From: an uncultured Oscillospiraceae bacterium | GTDB taxonomy: Bacteria > Bacillota > Clostridia > Oscillospirales > Oscillospiraceae | Assembly: GCA_910577805.1 (NCBI GenBank) | Contig: CAJTOE010000173.1 | Span: 1-5,087, forward strand | Direction: 5' to 3' | Length of the DNA stretch: 5,087 nucleotides | Part shown: positions 1 to 5,087 of the stretch, one piece after another | How positions within the stretch are numbered: the stretch's first letter is position 1 | How the letters are laid out: every line of letters begins with the position of its first letter | Made by a program: the position numbers and the translations under genes | The notes under the pieces: model-generated | The model's input: the letters and a program-made list of their open reading frames with translations, nothing else | The model's database searches: none | Told to the model about the DNA's origin: nothing

Positions 1-404
1 ATGCCCTTGGCCTCGAAATAGGAGCGGGTAAAATCGGGGTACTTGGAGGCGATCCGGCGGGTCCGGTAGCTGCCGTAAAAATCGCTGCCCTCCGGCACGG
101 CCAGGGCAAACCGGCACGCGCCAAAGCCCAGGTCCAGCACCTCATAAAAAACGCCGCCCTTTTCCAGAATCGTGTCCTTGCCCACGATACCCAGGTCGCA
201 CACCCCATGCTCCACGTAGGTAATCACGTCCGGGGCCTTGGCCAGCACCGCGTCCAGGGGATAGTTGGGCAGCGGGTGGACCAGCCGCCGTCCCGGGGAG
301 CGGACAGGGCCGCAGTCCAGCCCCAGCGTTTCAAACAGTTCCAGGGATTTGTCCTGGAGACGTCCTTTCGTCAGCGCAATACGCAGACGGGAATTTGGAT
401 TCAT
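1..404 (-). CDS. hisG: ATP phosphoribosyltransferase catalytic subunit, short form (HisG), N-terminal part; cut by left window edge
   Basis: Catalyses the first step of histidine synthesis, joining ATP and PRPP to give phosphoribosyl-ATP, in the cytoplasm. I translated the minus strand from the ATG at 404-402: 134 codons stay open to the window edge. Visible family motifs are ALTKGRL (residues 10-16), the DVITYVEHGVCDLGIVGKD block (59-77), DLGFGACRFA (91-100) and RIASKYPDFTRSYF (117-130). The ATG overlaps the hisZ stop as ATGA, which fixes the start and implies translational coupling; a purine-rich GAGAGGA lies about 10 nt upstream. The short form (about 210 aa, lacking the C-terminal regulatory domain) is inferred from the adjacent hisZ, since short HisG needs HisZ; the C-terminus is outside the window. 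No frameshift is seen in the visible part. Confidence 0.95.
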   Translation of the reverse strand, partial: MNPNSRLRIALTKGRLQDKSLELFETLGLDCGPVRSPGRRLVHPLPNYPLDAVLAKAPDVITYVEHGVCDLGIVGKDTILEKGGVFYEVLDLGFGACRFALAVPEGSDFYGSYRTRRIASKYPDFTRSYFEAKG

Positions 405-1570
405 ACCGCCACCGTCCTCTCTCCATCCTTATCCAATACCAATACTCTTTGAGCGCCCTTCTCCCGTGCCAGATTCATGCTGGACTCCAGCGTGCGGCAG
501 GGGGACAGCTCGCAGGTCCCGGCGGGAGAACCGTCCACCACCTCCAGCGCCTGGCTCAGGTAGCCCGGCTCATAGTGGACCACCGTGCGCAGCTTGGGAA
601 GCTGCGTCTGGGGCAGCGTCCGGGCCATTGCGTCCACGTCCACGGAAAAGCCGATGGCCTGGGCCTCACGGCCAAAGACTCCTACCAGATTGTCATACCG
701 GCCTCCAGAGAGTACCGCGTCTCCGGCCCCCTCCACGTAGCCCCGGAATACCACGCCGGTGTAGTAGTCGATTTGATGGACCATGCCCAGGTCAAACCGG
801 ACGTAGGCCCCATATCCGGCGGCGGACAGCTCATCGTAGAGCTGGCGCAGGTAGTCGATGGCTTGCGTGCGGCCCGCCAGCTTCTCCGCCTCGTCCAGAA
901 CCTCCGGCCCGCCGAACAGCCGGGAAAGCCGCTCCAGTACCGCGCAGGCAGGGTTTGCCCGGTGAGGCTCCAAAAAGCTGTGGAGCGCGGCAAAATTCTT
1001 GCCCTCCACCAGCTGGCGCAGGGATTCCGCCCCCTCTTCATCCAGGTCCAGGCGTGCGGCCAGCTCTCGGAAAAAGTCTACGTGCCCCAGCTCCACATGG
1101 AACACCGAGGCCCCACAGCTGCGCAGGGCGTCGATGGCCCCGGCCAGCATCTCCAGGTCGGCCTTCCGGCCCACCGCACCAATCAGCTCTACCCCGCACT
1201 GGGCGATCTCACGGCTCCCGCCGTTGTGGGCGGGGTTGTCCCGGTAGACCGTCTGCTCATAGTAGAGCCGCTGGGGCAGAGTCAGGGTTTTCAGCTTGGT
1301 GGCGGCGACCCGCGCGATGGGTGTGGTGGAGTCGGGCCGCATGACACAGATTTTCCCGCTGGGGTCTGAGACCTTCAGCATCCGTTCCTGGGGAATGGCG
1401 CAGCCGGAGTGGGCGAAGAGGTCATAATATTCCGTTTCCGGGGTAGAAACCTCCAAAAATCCCCGCTGCCGGAACAGCCGGGTCAGCCGCTGCTGGACCT
1501 GACGGCGCTCTTGGCACTCGGCGAACAGCCGGTCCCGTGTACCCTCCGGGGTATTGACCGTTAATTTCAT
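401..1570 (-). CDS. hisZ: ATP phosphoribosyltransferase regulatory subunit HisZ
   Basis: A 389-aa paralogue of histidyl-tRNA synthetase that lacks aminoacylation activity and forms the regulatory partner of short-form HisG, giving histidine feedback control. The class II synthetase-like core is visible: TPEGTRD near the N-terminus (7-13), the motif 2 region MRPDSTTPIARVAAT (77-91) followed by LYYEQTVYRDNP (102-113), and motif 3 SGGRYDNLVGVFG (288-300) with AIGFSVD. The synthetase signature RGLDYYTG appears as HQIDYYTG (265-272): the arginine important for catalysis in HisRS is replaced by His, which supports HisZ over HisS. A C-terminal domain of about 65 residues follows residue 325. The start at 1570 has AAAGGAG 7 nt upstream (1578-1584) and its own promoter. 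The stop overlaps hisG. Codon use is GC-rich like the right-hand genes. Confidence 0.95.
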   Translation of the reverse strand: MKLTVNTPEGTRDRLFAECQERRQVQQRLTRLFRQRGFLEVSTPETEYYDLFAHSGCAIPQERMLKVSDPSGKICVMRPDSTTPIARVAATKLKTLTLPQRLYYEQTVYRDNPAHNGGSREIAQCGVELIGAVGRKADLEMLAGAIDALRSCGASVFHVELGHVDFFRELAARLDLDEEGAESLRQLVEGKNFAALHSFLEPHRANPACAVLERLSRLFGGPEVLDEAEKLAGRTQAIDYLRQLYDELSAAGYGAYVRFDLGMVHQIDYYTGVVFRGYVEGAGDAVLSGGRYDNLVGVFGREAQAIGFSVDVDAMARTLPQTQLPKLRTVVHYEPGYLSQALEVVDGSPAGTCELSPCRTLESSMNLAREKGAQRVLVLDKDGERTVAV

Positions 1571-1600
1571 GGTATCGCTCCTTTAATTCTTTACCACGCT

Positions 1601-1629
1601 AATATACTGCATTGGAAAAGTGTTGTCAA
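1601..1629 (-). promoter_or_regulatory. Sigma-A promoter of hisZG
   Basis: On the minus strand a perfect -35 box TTGACA (1629-1624) is followed after exactly 17 nt by TATATT (1606-1601), five of six bases of the -10 consensus. Transcription would start near 1594, leaving only about 24 nt of leader before the hisZ ATG, with AAAGGAG at 1584-1578. There is no room for a T-box or attenuator, so any control is likely by a DNA-binding repressor. Confidence 0.85.
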
Positions 1630-1639
1630 GTAGTGCATT
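1605..1639. promoter_or_regulatory. Candidate operator: two direct 9-mers flanking the hisZ promoter core
   Basis: On the plus strand TACTGCATT (1605-1613) and TAGTGCATT (1631-1639) match at 8 of 9 positions, with starts 26 bp apart (about 2.5 helical turns). One overlaps the edge of the -10 box and the spacer; the other lies immediately upstream of the -35 box. This placement would suit a repressor of the his genes, but the copies could also be chance. No regulator is assigned. Confidence 0.35.
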
Positions 1640-1671
1640 CTCCTATCGTTGATACGTAAAGTCTCTCAGCC

Positions 1672-1791
1672 CTTCGGTTTCACCCTCATCCGTCACGGCT
1701 TCGCCGTGCCACCTTCCCCCACTAGGGGGAAGGCCAGAGGGGGGAAGGCGTCACCGCCTGCGGCGGTGACGGATGAGGGTGAAAACCTAAG
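1672..1791. repeat. Palindromic intergenic element (MITE/REP-like), about 120 bp, with three internal hairpins
   Basis: Outer arms 1678-1696 and 1766-1784 are perfect 19-bp inverted repeats; with one bulge and one mismatch they extend to 1672 and 1791. Inside are three hairpins: CACGGC/GCCGTG (1694-1699 with 1703-1708), CCTTCCCCC/GGGGGAAGG (1712-1720 with 1725-1733, loop ACTA) and GTCACCGCC/GGCGGTGAC (1750-1758 with 1762-1770, loop TGC). The first and third compete with the outer stem, so alternative folds exist. No target-site duplication or transposase is seen. From memory, similar CCTCATCC...CCTTCCCCC elements are abundant between genes of Oscillospiraceae; I could not search for copies. 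Short reading frames through it (for example giving FTLIRHGFAVPPSP) are spurious. It lies between the decayed gene and the hisZ promoter and may also act as a 3' structural barrier. Confidence 0.85.
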
Positions 1792-1795
1792 ATTT

Positions 1796-1924
1796 TCAGA
1801 TTTGGCGGAGAAAGAATCCAATATTTTCCAGGTCGTACACAAACGAATCTGGAAGTCTGCGGTGCAGCGCATAGGACACCGTCGTTTTTCCGGAACCAAA
1901 TGCGCCGTTTATCCAAAGTATCAT
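1796..1924 (-). pseudogene. N-terminal remnant of a TmrB-like P-loop ATP-binding protein
   Basis: Translating the minus strand from the ATG at 1924-1922 gives 42 residues, then TGA (1798-1796). The peptide begins MILWINGAFGSGKTT, with an intact Walker A (GAFGSGKT, residues 7-14), and continues LHRRLPDSFVYDLENIGFFLR (20-40 region). This closely matches my recollection of the N-terminus of the TmrB family (Bacillus subtilis tunicamycin resistance ATP-binding protein, about 200 aa), which reads MIIWINGAFGSGKT then ELHRRL and VYDPE. About four fifths of the expected protein is missing: neither the rest of this frame nor the DNA between the palindromic element and the hisZ promoter shows a continuation that I can recognise. 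It starts 2 nt after the stop of the upstream orphan gene, with no good ribosome site, so it was probably translated by coupling. Function is presumably lost. A short functional peptide is possible but unlikely. Confidence 0.75.
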
Positions 1925-1926
1925 GG

Positions 1927-2421
1927 TCAAAACTCATGCAGCCAGTCGATTCCAGGGTAAAGCTCCCCAGTCCGGATGAAATACTCCACGGCCTTCAAGC
2001 CCTGCTCAACATCTGTAAGAGCCTGGATTTTAGGAATGGGAGTTTGTCCGCCGCTTTCCAGTGGAGAATATATGCTCTTGTCAGAAAAATTCGCTTGTGC
2101 AATCTGCGCAGCCGTATCTGCAAACGCAGGATTATACGAGTAATAATTATTCTGTCCCTCCTCAGAGCAATAACTCAGCGCCAGCCAAGTGCCGTCACAG
2201 TTCACTTCCAGCCAATCATCCTCTCCATACAGGTCCAGGGACAAATAGATGTTCAATCCATTGGGAATCCTGCCTAAAATTTTCGCAATCAAAGCTTCTG
2301 TAATTGCTTCTCCTTCATATTCGTCATAGGGAGCGTCATAAAAGCGAATATTCTGCAACTTTATCGCCTGTTTATCGTAAGCTGGAATTTCTTCCTGTTT
2401 TGCGATTACCTGTAATTCCAT
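1927..2421 (-). CDS. Hypothetical 164-aa acidic protein, possibly Imm1-like immunity protein
   Basis: I do not firmly recognise this protein. It is soluble, acidic and rich in Tyr, with no signal peptide or membrane segment. The middle has a beta-rich pattern, LNIYLSLDLYGEDDWLEVN (56-74) then GTWLALSYCSEEGQ (77-90). The C-terminus has the form 'A-x2-A-x2-F-x2-TGELYPGIDW' (138-160), which resembles the ending of Imm1-family immunity proteins of polymorphic toxin systems; this is a weak, inferred match and no toxin gene is in view. The start is supported by AAAGGAG at 2437-2431, 9 nt upstream of the ATG. Sampled lines here are 40-45% GC, well below the flanking genes, which suggests acquisition from elsewhere. 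It follows the ferritin terminator with no clear promoter of its own, and a truncated TmrB-like gene starts 2 nt after its stop. Confidence 0.8.
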   Translation of the reverse strand: MELQVIAKQEEIPAYDKQAIKLQNIRFYDAPYDEYEGEAITEALIAKILGRIPNGLNIYLSLDLYGEDDWLEVNCDGTWLALSYCSEEGQNNYYSYNPAFADTAAQIAQANFSDKSIYSPLESGGQTPIPKIQALTDVEQGLKAVEYFIRTGELYPGIDWLHEF

Positions 2422-2452
2422 ACGGCGTTTCTCCTTTCAAAAAGCAGCCGAA

Positions 2453-2481
2453 TAAAAAGTGGGGCGGCCTATGGCCGCCCC
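2453..2481 (-). terminator. Rho-independent terminator after the ferritin gene
   Basis: On the minus strand a perfect 9-bp GC-only stem GGGGCGGCC/GGCCGCCCC (2481-2473 with 2469-2461) with an ATA loop is followed by AC and TTTTTATT (2458-2451). It begins 8 nt beyond the ferritin stop. This should end the fmt-ruvC-ruvA-ferritin transcript, leaving the downstream orphan gene dependent on readthrough or an unseen promoter. Confidence 0.9.
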
Positions 2482-2489
2482 TTTCAAAA

Positions 2490-3002
2490 TCAAAGCGTCA
2501 GGGAGGGAGCGGAATATGTACGTCCGGCCATCTCGCTGTTGAGCATATACAGGCTCTTGGCGTCGTCCCCAAACAGCTTCATCTTTTTCACCATATCCGC
2601 GGCGTTTTTCTCCTCCTCGCCCTGCTCCTTCACGAACCAATCCAGGAACTGCATGGTCCGGAAATCCTTGGCGCTGTGTGCGGCCTCGTACAGGTCGTGG
2701 ATGAGGCTGGTGACATACCGCTCATGCTCCAGACCCAGCTCCAGCACCTGGAGACGGCCGGTCAGCTCCTTGTCGGGCTTTGCGATGGTCTCCAGCGTGG
2801 CCTTGCCGCCGTTGTTCTGCAAATACTGGAGCATCAGCATGGCGTGGTCCCGCTCCTCCTGGGCCTGAATCTTGTACCAGTTGGCAAAGCCGTCCAGCCC
2901 CTCCTCGTCGTAGTAAATGGAAAAGTCCAGGTACAGATAGGCAGAATAAAGCTCCTTGTTTACCTGCTGGTTCAGCAGCTGCGCAACTTTTGTCTCTAAC
3001 AT
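2490..3002 (-). CDS. ftnA: Non-heme ferritin (FtnA type)
   Basis: Iron-storage protein: oxidises Fe(II) at a diiron ferroxidase centre and stores Fe(III) mineral in a 24-subunit cytoplasmic shell. The 170-aa length fits bacterial ferritins. All ferroxidase residues fall at the same numbers as in E. coli FtnA: Glu17, Tyr24, Glu50, His53, Glu94, Gln127 and Glu130. Residue 52 is Asp, not the haem-ligand Met of bacterioferritin. I chose the ATG at 3002 because GGAGGG (3015-3010) sits 7 nt upstream; an in-frame TTG at 3017 would overlap this site and add five unlikely residues. The gene begins 19 nt after ruvA and has no visible promoter in that gap, so it is probably co-transcribed with ruvCA, although a promoter inside ruvA is possible. 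A strong terminator follows. No iron-box was recognised. Confidence 0.95.
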   Translation of the reverse strand: MLETKVAQLLNQQVNKELYSAYLYLDFSIYYDEEGLDGFANWYKIQAQEERDHAMLMLQYLQNNGGKATLETIAKPDKELTGRLQVLELGLEHERYVTSLIHDLYEAAHSAKDFRTMQFLDWFVKEQGEEEKNAADMVKKMKLFGDDAKSLYMLNSEMAGRTYSAPSLTL

Positions 3003-3009
3003 GACGTAT

Positions 3010-3015
3010 CCCTCC
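3010..3015 (-). promoter_or_regulatory. Ribosome binding site deciding the ferritin start
   Basis: GGAGGG lies 7 nt upstream of the ATG at 3002, an ideal distance, and contradicts the longer TTG-started frame at 3017. Confidence 0.85.
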
Positions 3016-3021
3016 AAGATT

Positions 3022-3633
3022 TTAGTTTTTCATCATTTTTTTCAGCGCAAGCTTGATAATATCCTCCAAGGTGTGGCTGTCCAGGTCCACGCCCTTCAAG
3101 GCCAGATTGATCTCCCCCTGGGAGTAGCCCAGCACCGCCAGCGCGGCGGAGGCCTCCGACAGCTTGTTTTCCGGGATGATCGTCACCCCGGTACCGCCGT
3201 AGCTCTCCATGCCGCCTCCGCCGATGGACTGGCCCTTGGCCAGCTTATCCTTCAGCTCCAGAATGATACGCTGGGCAATTTTCTTGCCCACCCCCTGGGC
3301 GGCGGTCAAGGCCCGCTCGTCCCCGGTGATGATGGACAGGGCCAGATTGGCCGGTGTGCTGGAGGACAGAATCCCCAGCGCCGCCTTGGGCCCTACGCCG
3401 GATACGGATATAAGCTGCTGGAACAGGTTGCGCTCCTCCAGGCTGGCGAAGCCGTACAGCTCCATCACATCCTCCCGCACGTTCAGAAACGTAAAGACCT
3501 TGCCCTTCTCCCCTTTTTTCAGGCTGGCCTGGGTAAAATTGGTGGTCCGGCAGGCGTACCCCACGCCGCCGCAGTCGATCACGACCAAATACGGCTCGAT
3601 GTGGGCTACCGTTCCGTTCAGGTAGTAAAACAT
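3022..3633 (-). CDS. ruvA: Holliday junction branch migration protein RuvA
   Basis: DNA-binding subunit of the RuvAB branch-migration complex; tetramers hold the four-way junction and recruit the RuvB motor. The 203-aa protein has the three usual parts: an N-terminal OB-fold beginning MFYYLNGTVAHIEPYLVVID (1-20) to about residue 64; two helix-hairpin-helix motifs, LISVSGVGPKAALGILS (74-90) and LTAAQGVGKKIAQRI (109-123); a glycine-rich flexible linker (134-150); and a C-terminal RuvB-binding domain (154-203) containing EASAALAVLGYS. The start at 3633 matches the family start and has AGAGGG (3645-3640) 6 nt upstream; a longer frame from 3672 adds 13 residues overlapping ruvC and is rejected. 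The SD overlaps the ruvC stop codon, so the two are probably coupled. ruvB does not follow; a ferritin gene does. Confidence 0.95.
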   Translation of the reverse strand: MFYYLNGTVAHIEPYLVVIDCGGVGYACRTTNFTQASLKKGEKGKVFTFLNVREDVMELYGFASLEERNLFQQLISVSGVGPKAALGILSSSTPANLALSIITGDERALTAAQGVGKKIAQRIILELKDKLAKGQSIGGGGMESYGGTGVTIIPENKLSEASAALAVLGYSQGEINLALKGVDLDSHTLEDIIKLALKKMMKN

Positions 3634-3643
3634 AAAAATCCCT

Positions 3644-4165
3644 CTATCTTGTCTGGTAGTGGCTGGGGTCAAAGACCCGCTCCGTATTCAACAGGCTGGT
3701 GGCCGCACGGCTGTGGCAGATGGCGATTGCCAGCGCGTCCGCCGCGTCGTCCGGCCTTGGAAGATGCTTCATCTTCAACAGCCGCTGGGTCATTTTCATC
3801 ACCTGGAGCTTCTGCGCCCCGCCGTAGCCCGCCACCGCCTGCTTCACCTGCATGGGGGTGTACTCGAAGATGGGCAGGCCAAGCTTCTGGGCGGACAGCA
3901 GAATCACCCCCCGTCCATGGGCAACCGCGATGCCGGTGGTGATGTTTTTGGTAAAAAACAGCTCCTCCACCGCCATTTCGTCCGGCTGAAACTGCCGGAT
4001 CAGCGCGTCCATGTCCTCGGAAATTTGCAGCAGCCGGTTCGCCAGGGGCAGACCCGCCGGAGTGGTAATCACGCCGTACTGCTTCAAAATGTTCTGTCCC
4101 CGCCTGGCCTCGATCACTCCGAAGCCGATGGTCGCAATTCCGGGATCGACGCCCAGAATAATCAT
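3644..4165 (-). CDS. ruvC: Crossover junction endodeoxyribonuclease RuvC
   Basis: Holliday junction resolvase: a dimer that nicks two strands of opposite polarity symmetrically, working with RuvAB. The 173-aa length equals the E. coli protein. The RNase H-like fold and its acidic catalytic tetrad are visible: Asp7 in ILGVDPG, Glu67 in AVEELFF (65-71), and Asp140 and Asp143 in PDDAADALAIAI (138-149). The KNITTGIAVAHGRGVILL segment (73-90) and YTPMQVKQAVAGYGGAQK (102-119) are also typical. The ATG overlaps the fmt stop as ATGA, and no good Shine-Dalgarno is seen upstream, so translation probably depends on ribosomes finishing fmt. ruvA starts 10 nt after the stop. Confidence 0.97.
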   Translation of the reverse strand: MIILGVDPGIATIGFGVIEARRGQNILKQYGVITTPAGLPLANRLLQISEDMDALIRQFQPDEMAVEELFFTKNITTGIAVAHGRGVILLSAQKLGLPIFEYTPMQVKQAVAGYGGAQKLQVMKMTQRLLKMKHLPRPDDAADALAIAICHSRAATSLLNTERVFDPSHYQTR

Positions 4166-5082
4166 GACAGCTGGACGGGGTGTCCCCGCAGGTAGTCGGC
4201 GGCGGGCATCCGGCGGCTTCCAGGGGCCTGAATCTCTGTCAAGTACAATACCTTGCCATCTCCACAGGCCACTGCAATGCCAGATTTGCCCGCTTCCAAA
4301 ATACTCCCAGGCGCTTTGGAGGTCTCCCCGCCCATCTGGGACGCAAACACTTTTATGGTCTGTCCCGGCAAGAGATCGGTCGAGGCGGCGGGCCAGGGAA
4401 TCAGCGCCCGAATCTGATTATGGATGGTCCAGGCGCTTTTGCCCCAGTCGATGGGCGACAGCGACCGGGACAGCATCGGCGCATAACTCACCTGCTCCGG
4501 GTCCTGGGGAATCCGGGGCGCGGTCCCGGACTCCAGGGCTGAGACGGCCTTTAACAGCAAATCTCCGCCCATTTGGGCCAAGCGGCTATAAAGTGTTTCT
4601 ACTGTCTCGTCCTTGTCAATACTGGTTTTTTCCTGCATAATAATGTCGCCCGCGTCCAGCTCGGAGACCATGTGCATGATGGTCACGCCTGTCTCCTCCT
4701 CGCCGTTGAGCATAGCCCAGTGGATGGGGGCCGCCCCCCGGTACTTGGGCAGCAGGGACGAATGGACGTTGATACAGCCCAGTCTGGGAAACTCCAGAAT
4801 CGCGTCGGGCAGAATCCGTCCGTAAGCCGCCACCACGATCAGCTCCGGGGCCAGCTCCCGAATCTGCTCTAAGGCCGTTCCGTCCCGCAGCTTCTCCGGC
4901 TGATAGACGAGGAGCTCCAGCTCCTGGGCCTTCTGCTTCACCGGAGGAGCCACCAGCTTCATGCCGCGGTTCTTAGGCTTGTCGGGCTGGGTGAACACAC
5001 CGCAGACCTCATAGCCCGCCCGGACCAGCGCTTCCAGAGAGGGGACGGCAAAATCGGGAGTGCCCATGAACAACACTCTCAT
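4162..5082 (-). CDS. fmt: Methionyl-tRNA formyltransferase
   Basis: Transfers the formyl group from 10-formyl-tetrahydrofolate to Met-tRNAfMet, the initiator tRNA. The 306-aa protein has the usual length. The N-terminal formyltransferase domain opens with VLFMGTPDFAVPSL (3-16) and TQPDKPKNRG (31-40), and carries the catalytic Asn105, His107 and Asp143 in INVHSSLLPKYRG (104-116) and ELDAGDI (141-147). The C-terminal tRNA-binding OB-like domain includes SPIDWGKSAWTIHNQIRAL (209-227), PWPAA, and ends YLRGHPVQLS. The ATG at 5082 matches the family start; only 5 nt of upstream sequence (GAGGC) is visible, so the ribosome site and upstream gene (commonly def) cannot be judged. The stop overlaps ruvC by 4 nt, placing fmt upstream of DNA-recombination genes in one likely transcript. 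Confidence 0.97.
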   Translation of the reverse strand: MRVLFMGTPDFAVPSLEALVRAGYEVCGVFTQPDKPKNRGMKLVAPPVKQKAQELELLVYQPEKLRDGTALEQIRELAPELIVVAAYGRILPDAILEFPRLGCINVHSSLLPKYRGAAPIHWAMLNGEEETGVTIMHMVSELDAGDIIMQEKTSIDKDETVETLYSRLAQMGGDLLLKAVSALESGTAPRIPQDPEQVSYAPMLSRSLSPIDWGKSAWTIHNQIRALIPWPAASTDLLPGQTIKVFASQMGGETSKAPGSILEAGKSGIAVACGDGKVLYLTEIQAPGSRRMPAADYLRGHPVQLS

Positions 5083-5087
5083 GCCTC

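Noticed and set aside
265..1369. Long plus-strand open frames (up to 359 codons) opposite hisZ
   Set aside because: They are antisense shadows of GC-rich hisZ and hisG, rich in Pro/Arg/Ser/Gly with no domain pattern, while the minus strand has clear HisZ and HisG motifs.
1672..1791. CRISPR array
   Set aside because: There is one palindromic unit, not several direct repeats with regular spacers.
1649..1960. Plus and minus short frames through the palindromic element
   Set aside because: They read through inverted-repeat DNA and give low-complexity peptides; the supported minus frame at 1796-1924 is a different one.
3003..3017. TTG start for a 175-aa ferritin
   Set aside because: The TTG overlaps the GGAGGG ribosome site of the ATG at 3002, and ferritin numbering fits the ATG start exactly.
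3634..3672. Longer RuvA start adding 13 residues
   Set aside because: The extension overlaps the ruvC end, is unlike the RuvA family N-terminus, and the inner ATG has AGAGGG at a good distance.
2304..3942. Plus-strand frames opposite ferritin, ruvA and ruvC
   Set aside because: Antisense to genes with full catalytic or binding motifs; they show no recognisable family and no matching ribosome sites.
4176..4188. Small hairpin CGGGG/CCCCG near the end of fmt, just upstream of ruvC
   Set aside because: Only five base pairs inside coding sequence with no T-run; most likely a by-product of GC-rich codons.

Overview
The window looks like a chromosomal stretch of a GC-rich Firmicute, most likely of the Oscillospiraceae (Flavonifractor/Lawsonibacter/Pseudoflavonifractor-like). 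This is inferred from the protein style of Fmt, RuvA, HisZ and HisG, strong AGGAGG-type ribosome binding sites, a HisZ/short-HisG pair, and an intergenic palindromic repeat of a kind that recurs in such genomes. No ribosomal RNA or other decisive marker is present. All genes lie on the minus strand, so the biological order runs from the right edge to the left edge.

Right part (about 5082 to 2490): fmt, ruvC, ruvA and a ferritin gene are packed as one probable transcription unit. fmt and ruvC overlap by 4 nt (ATGA), ruvC and ruvA are 10 nt apart, and ruvA and ferritin are 19 nt apart. Fmt formylates initiator tRNA, RuvC and RuvA process Holliday junctions, and the ferritin stores iron. ruvB, the usual partner after ruvA, is not here; the ferritin occupies its place. 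A strong intrinsic terminator closes the unit at 2453-2481.

Middle part (2421 to about 1672): an island of clearly lower GC (about 40-45% in sampled lines, against about 70% in a sampled hisZ line). It holds an orphan 164-aa acidic protein with weak Imm1-type immunity protein resemblance. Two bases downstream is a 42-codon remnant of a TmrB-like P-loop ATP-binding protein with an intact Walker A motif. Just beyond the remnant lies a palindromic, MITE-like element of about 120 bp made of nested hairpins.

Left part (1629 to 1): a textbook sigma-A promoter drives hisZ, which overlaps hisG by 4 nt (ATGA). hisG runs off the left edge. Together they encode the hetero-octameric ATP phosphoribosyltransferase that starts histidine synthesis, and this is probably the head of a his operon. 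No long leader or T-box is seen; two near-identical 9-mers flank the promoter core and could be an operator.

Most of the window is ordinary housekeeping. The parts worth a second look are the low-GC island with its broken TmrB-like gene, the palindromic element, the ruvCA-ferritin linkage and the his promoter repeats. I see no convincing evidence for a wholly new system.
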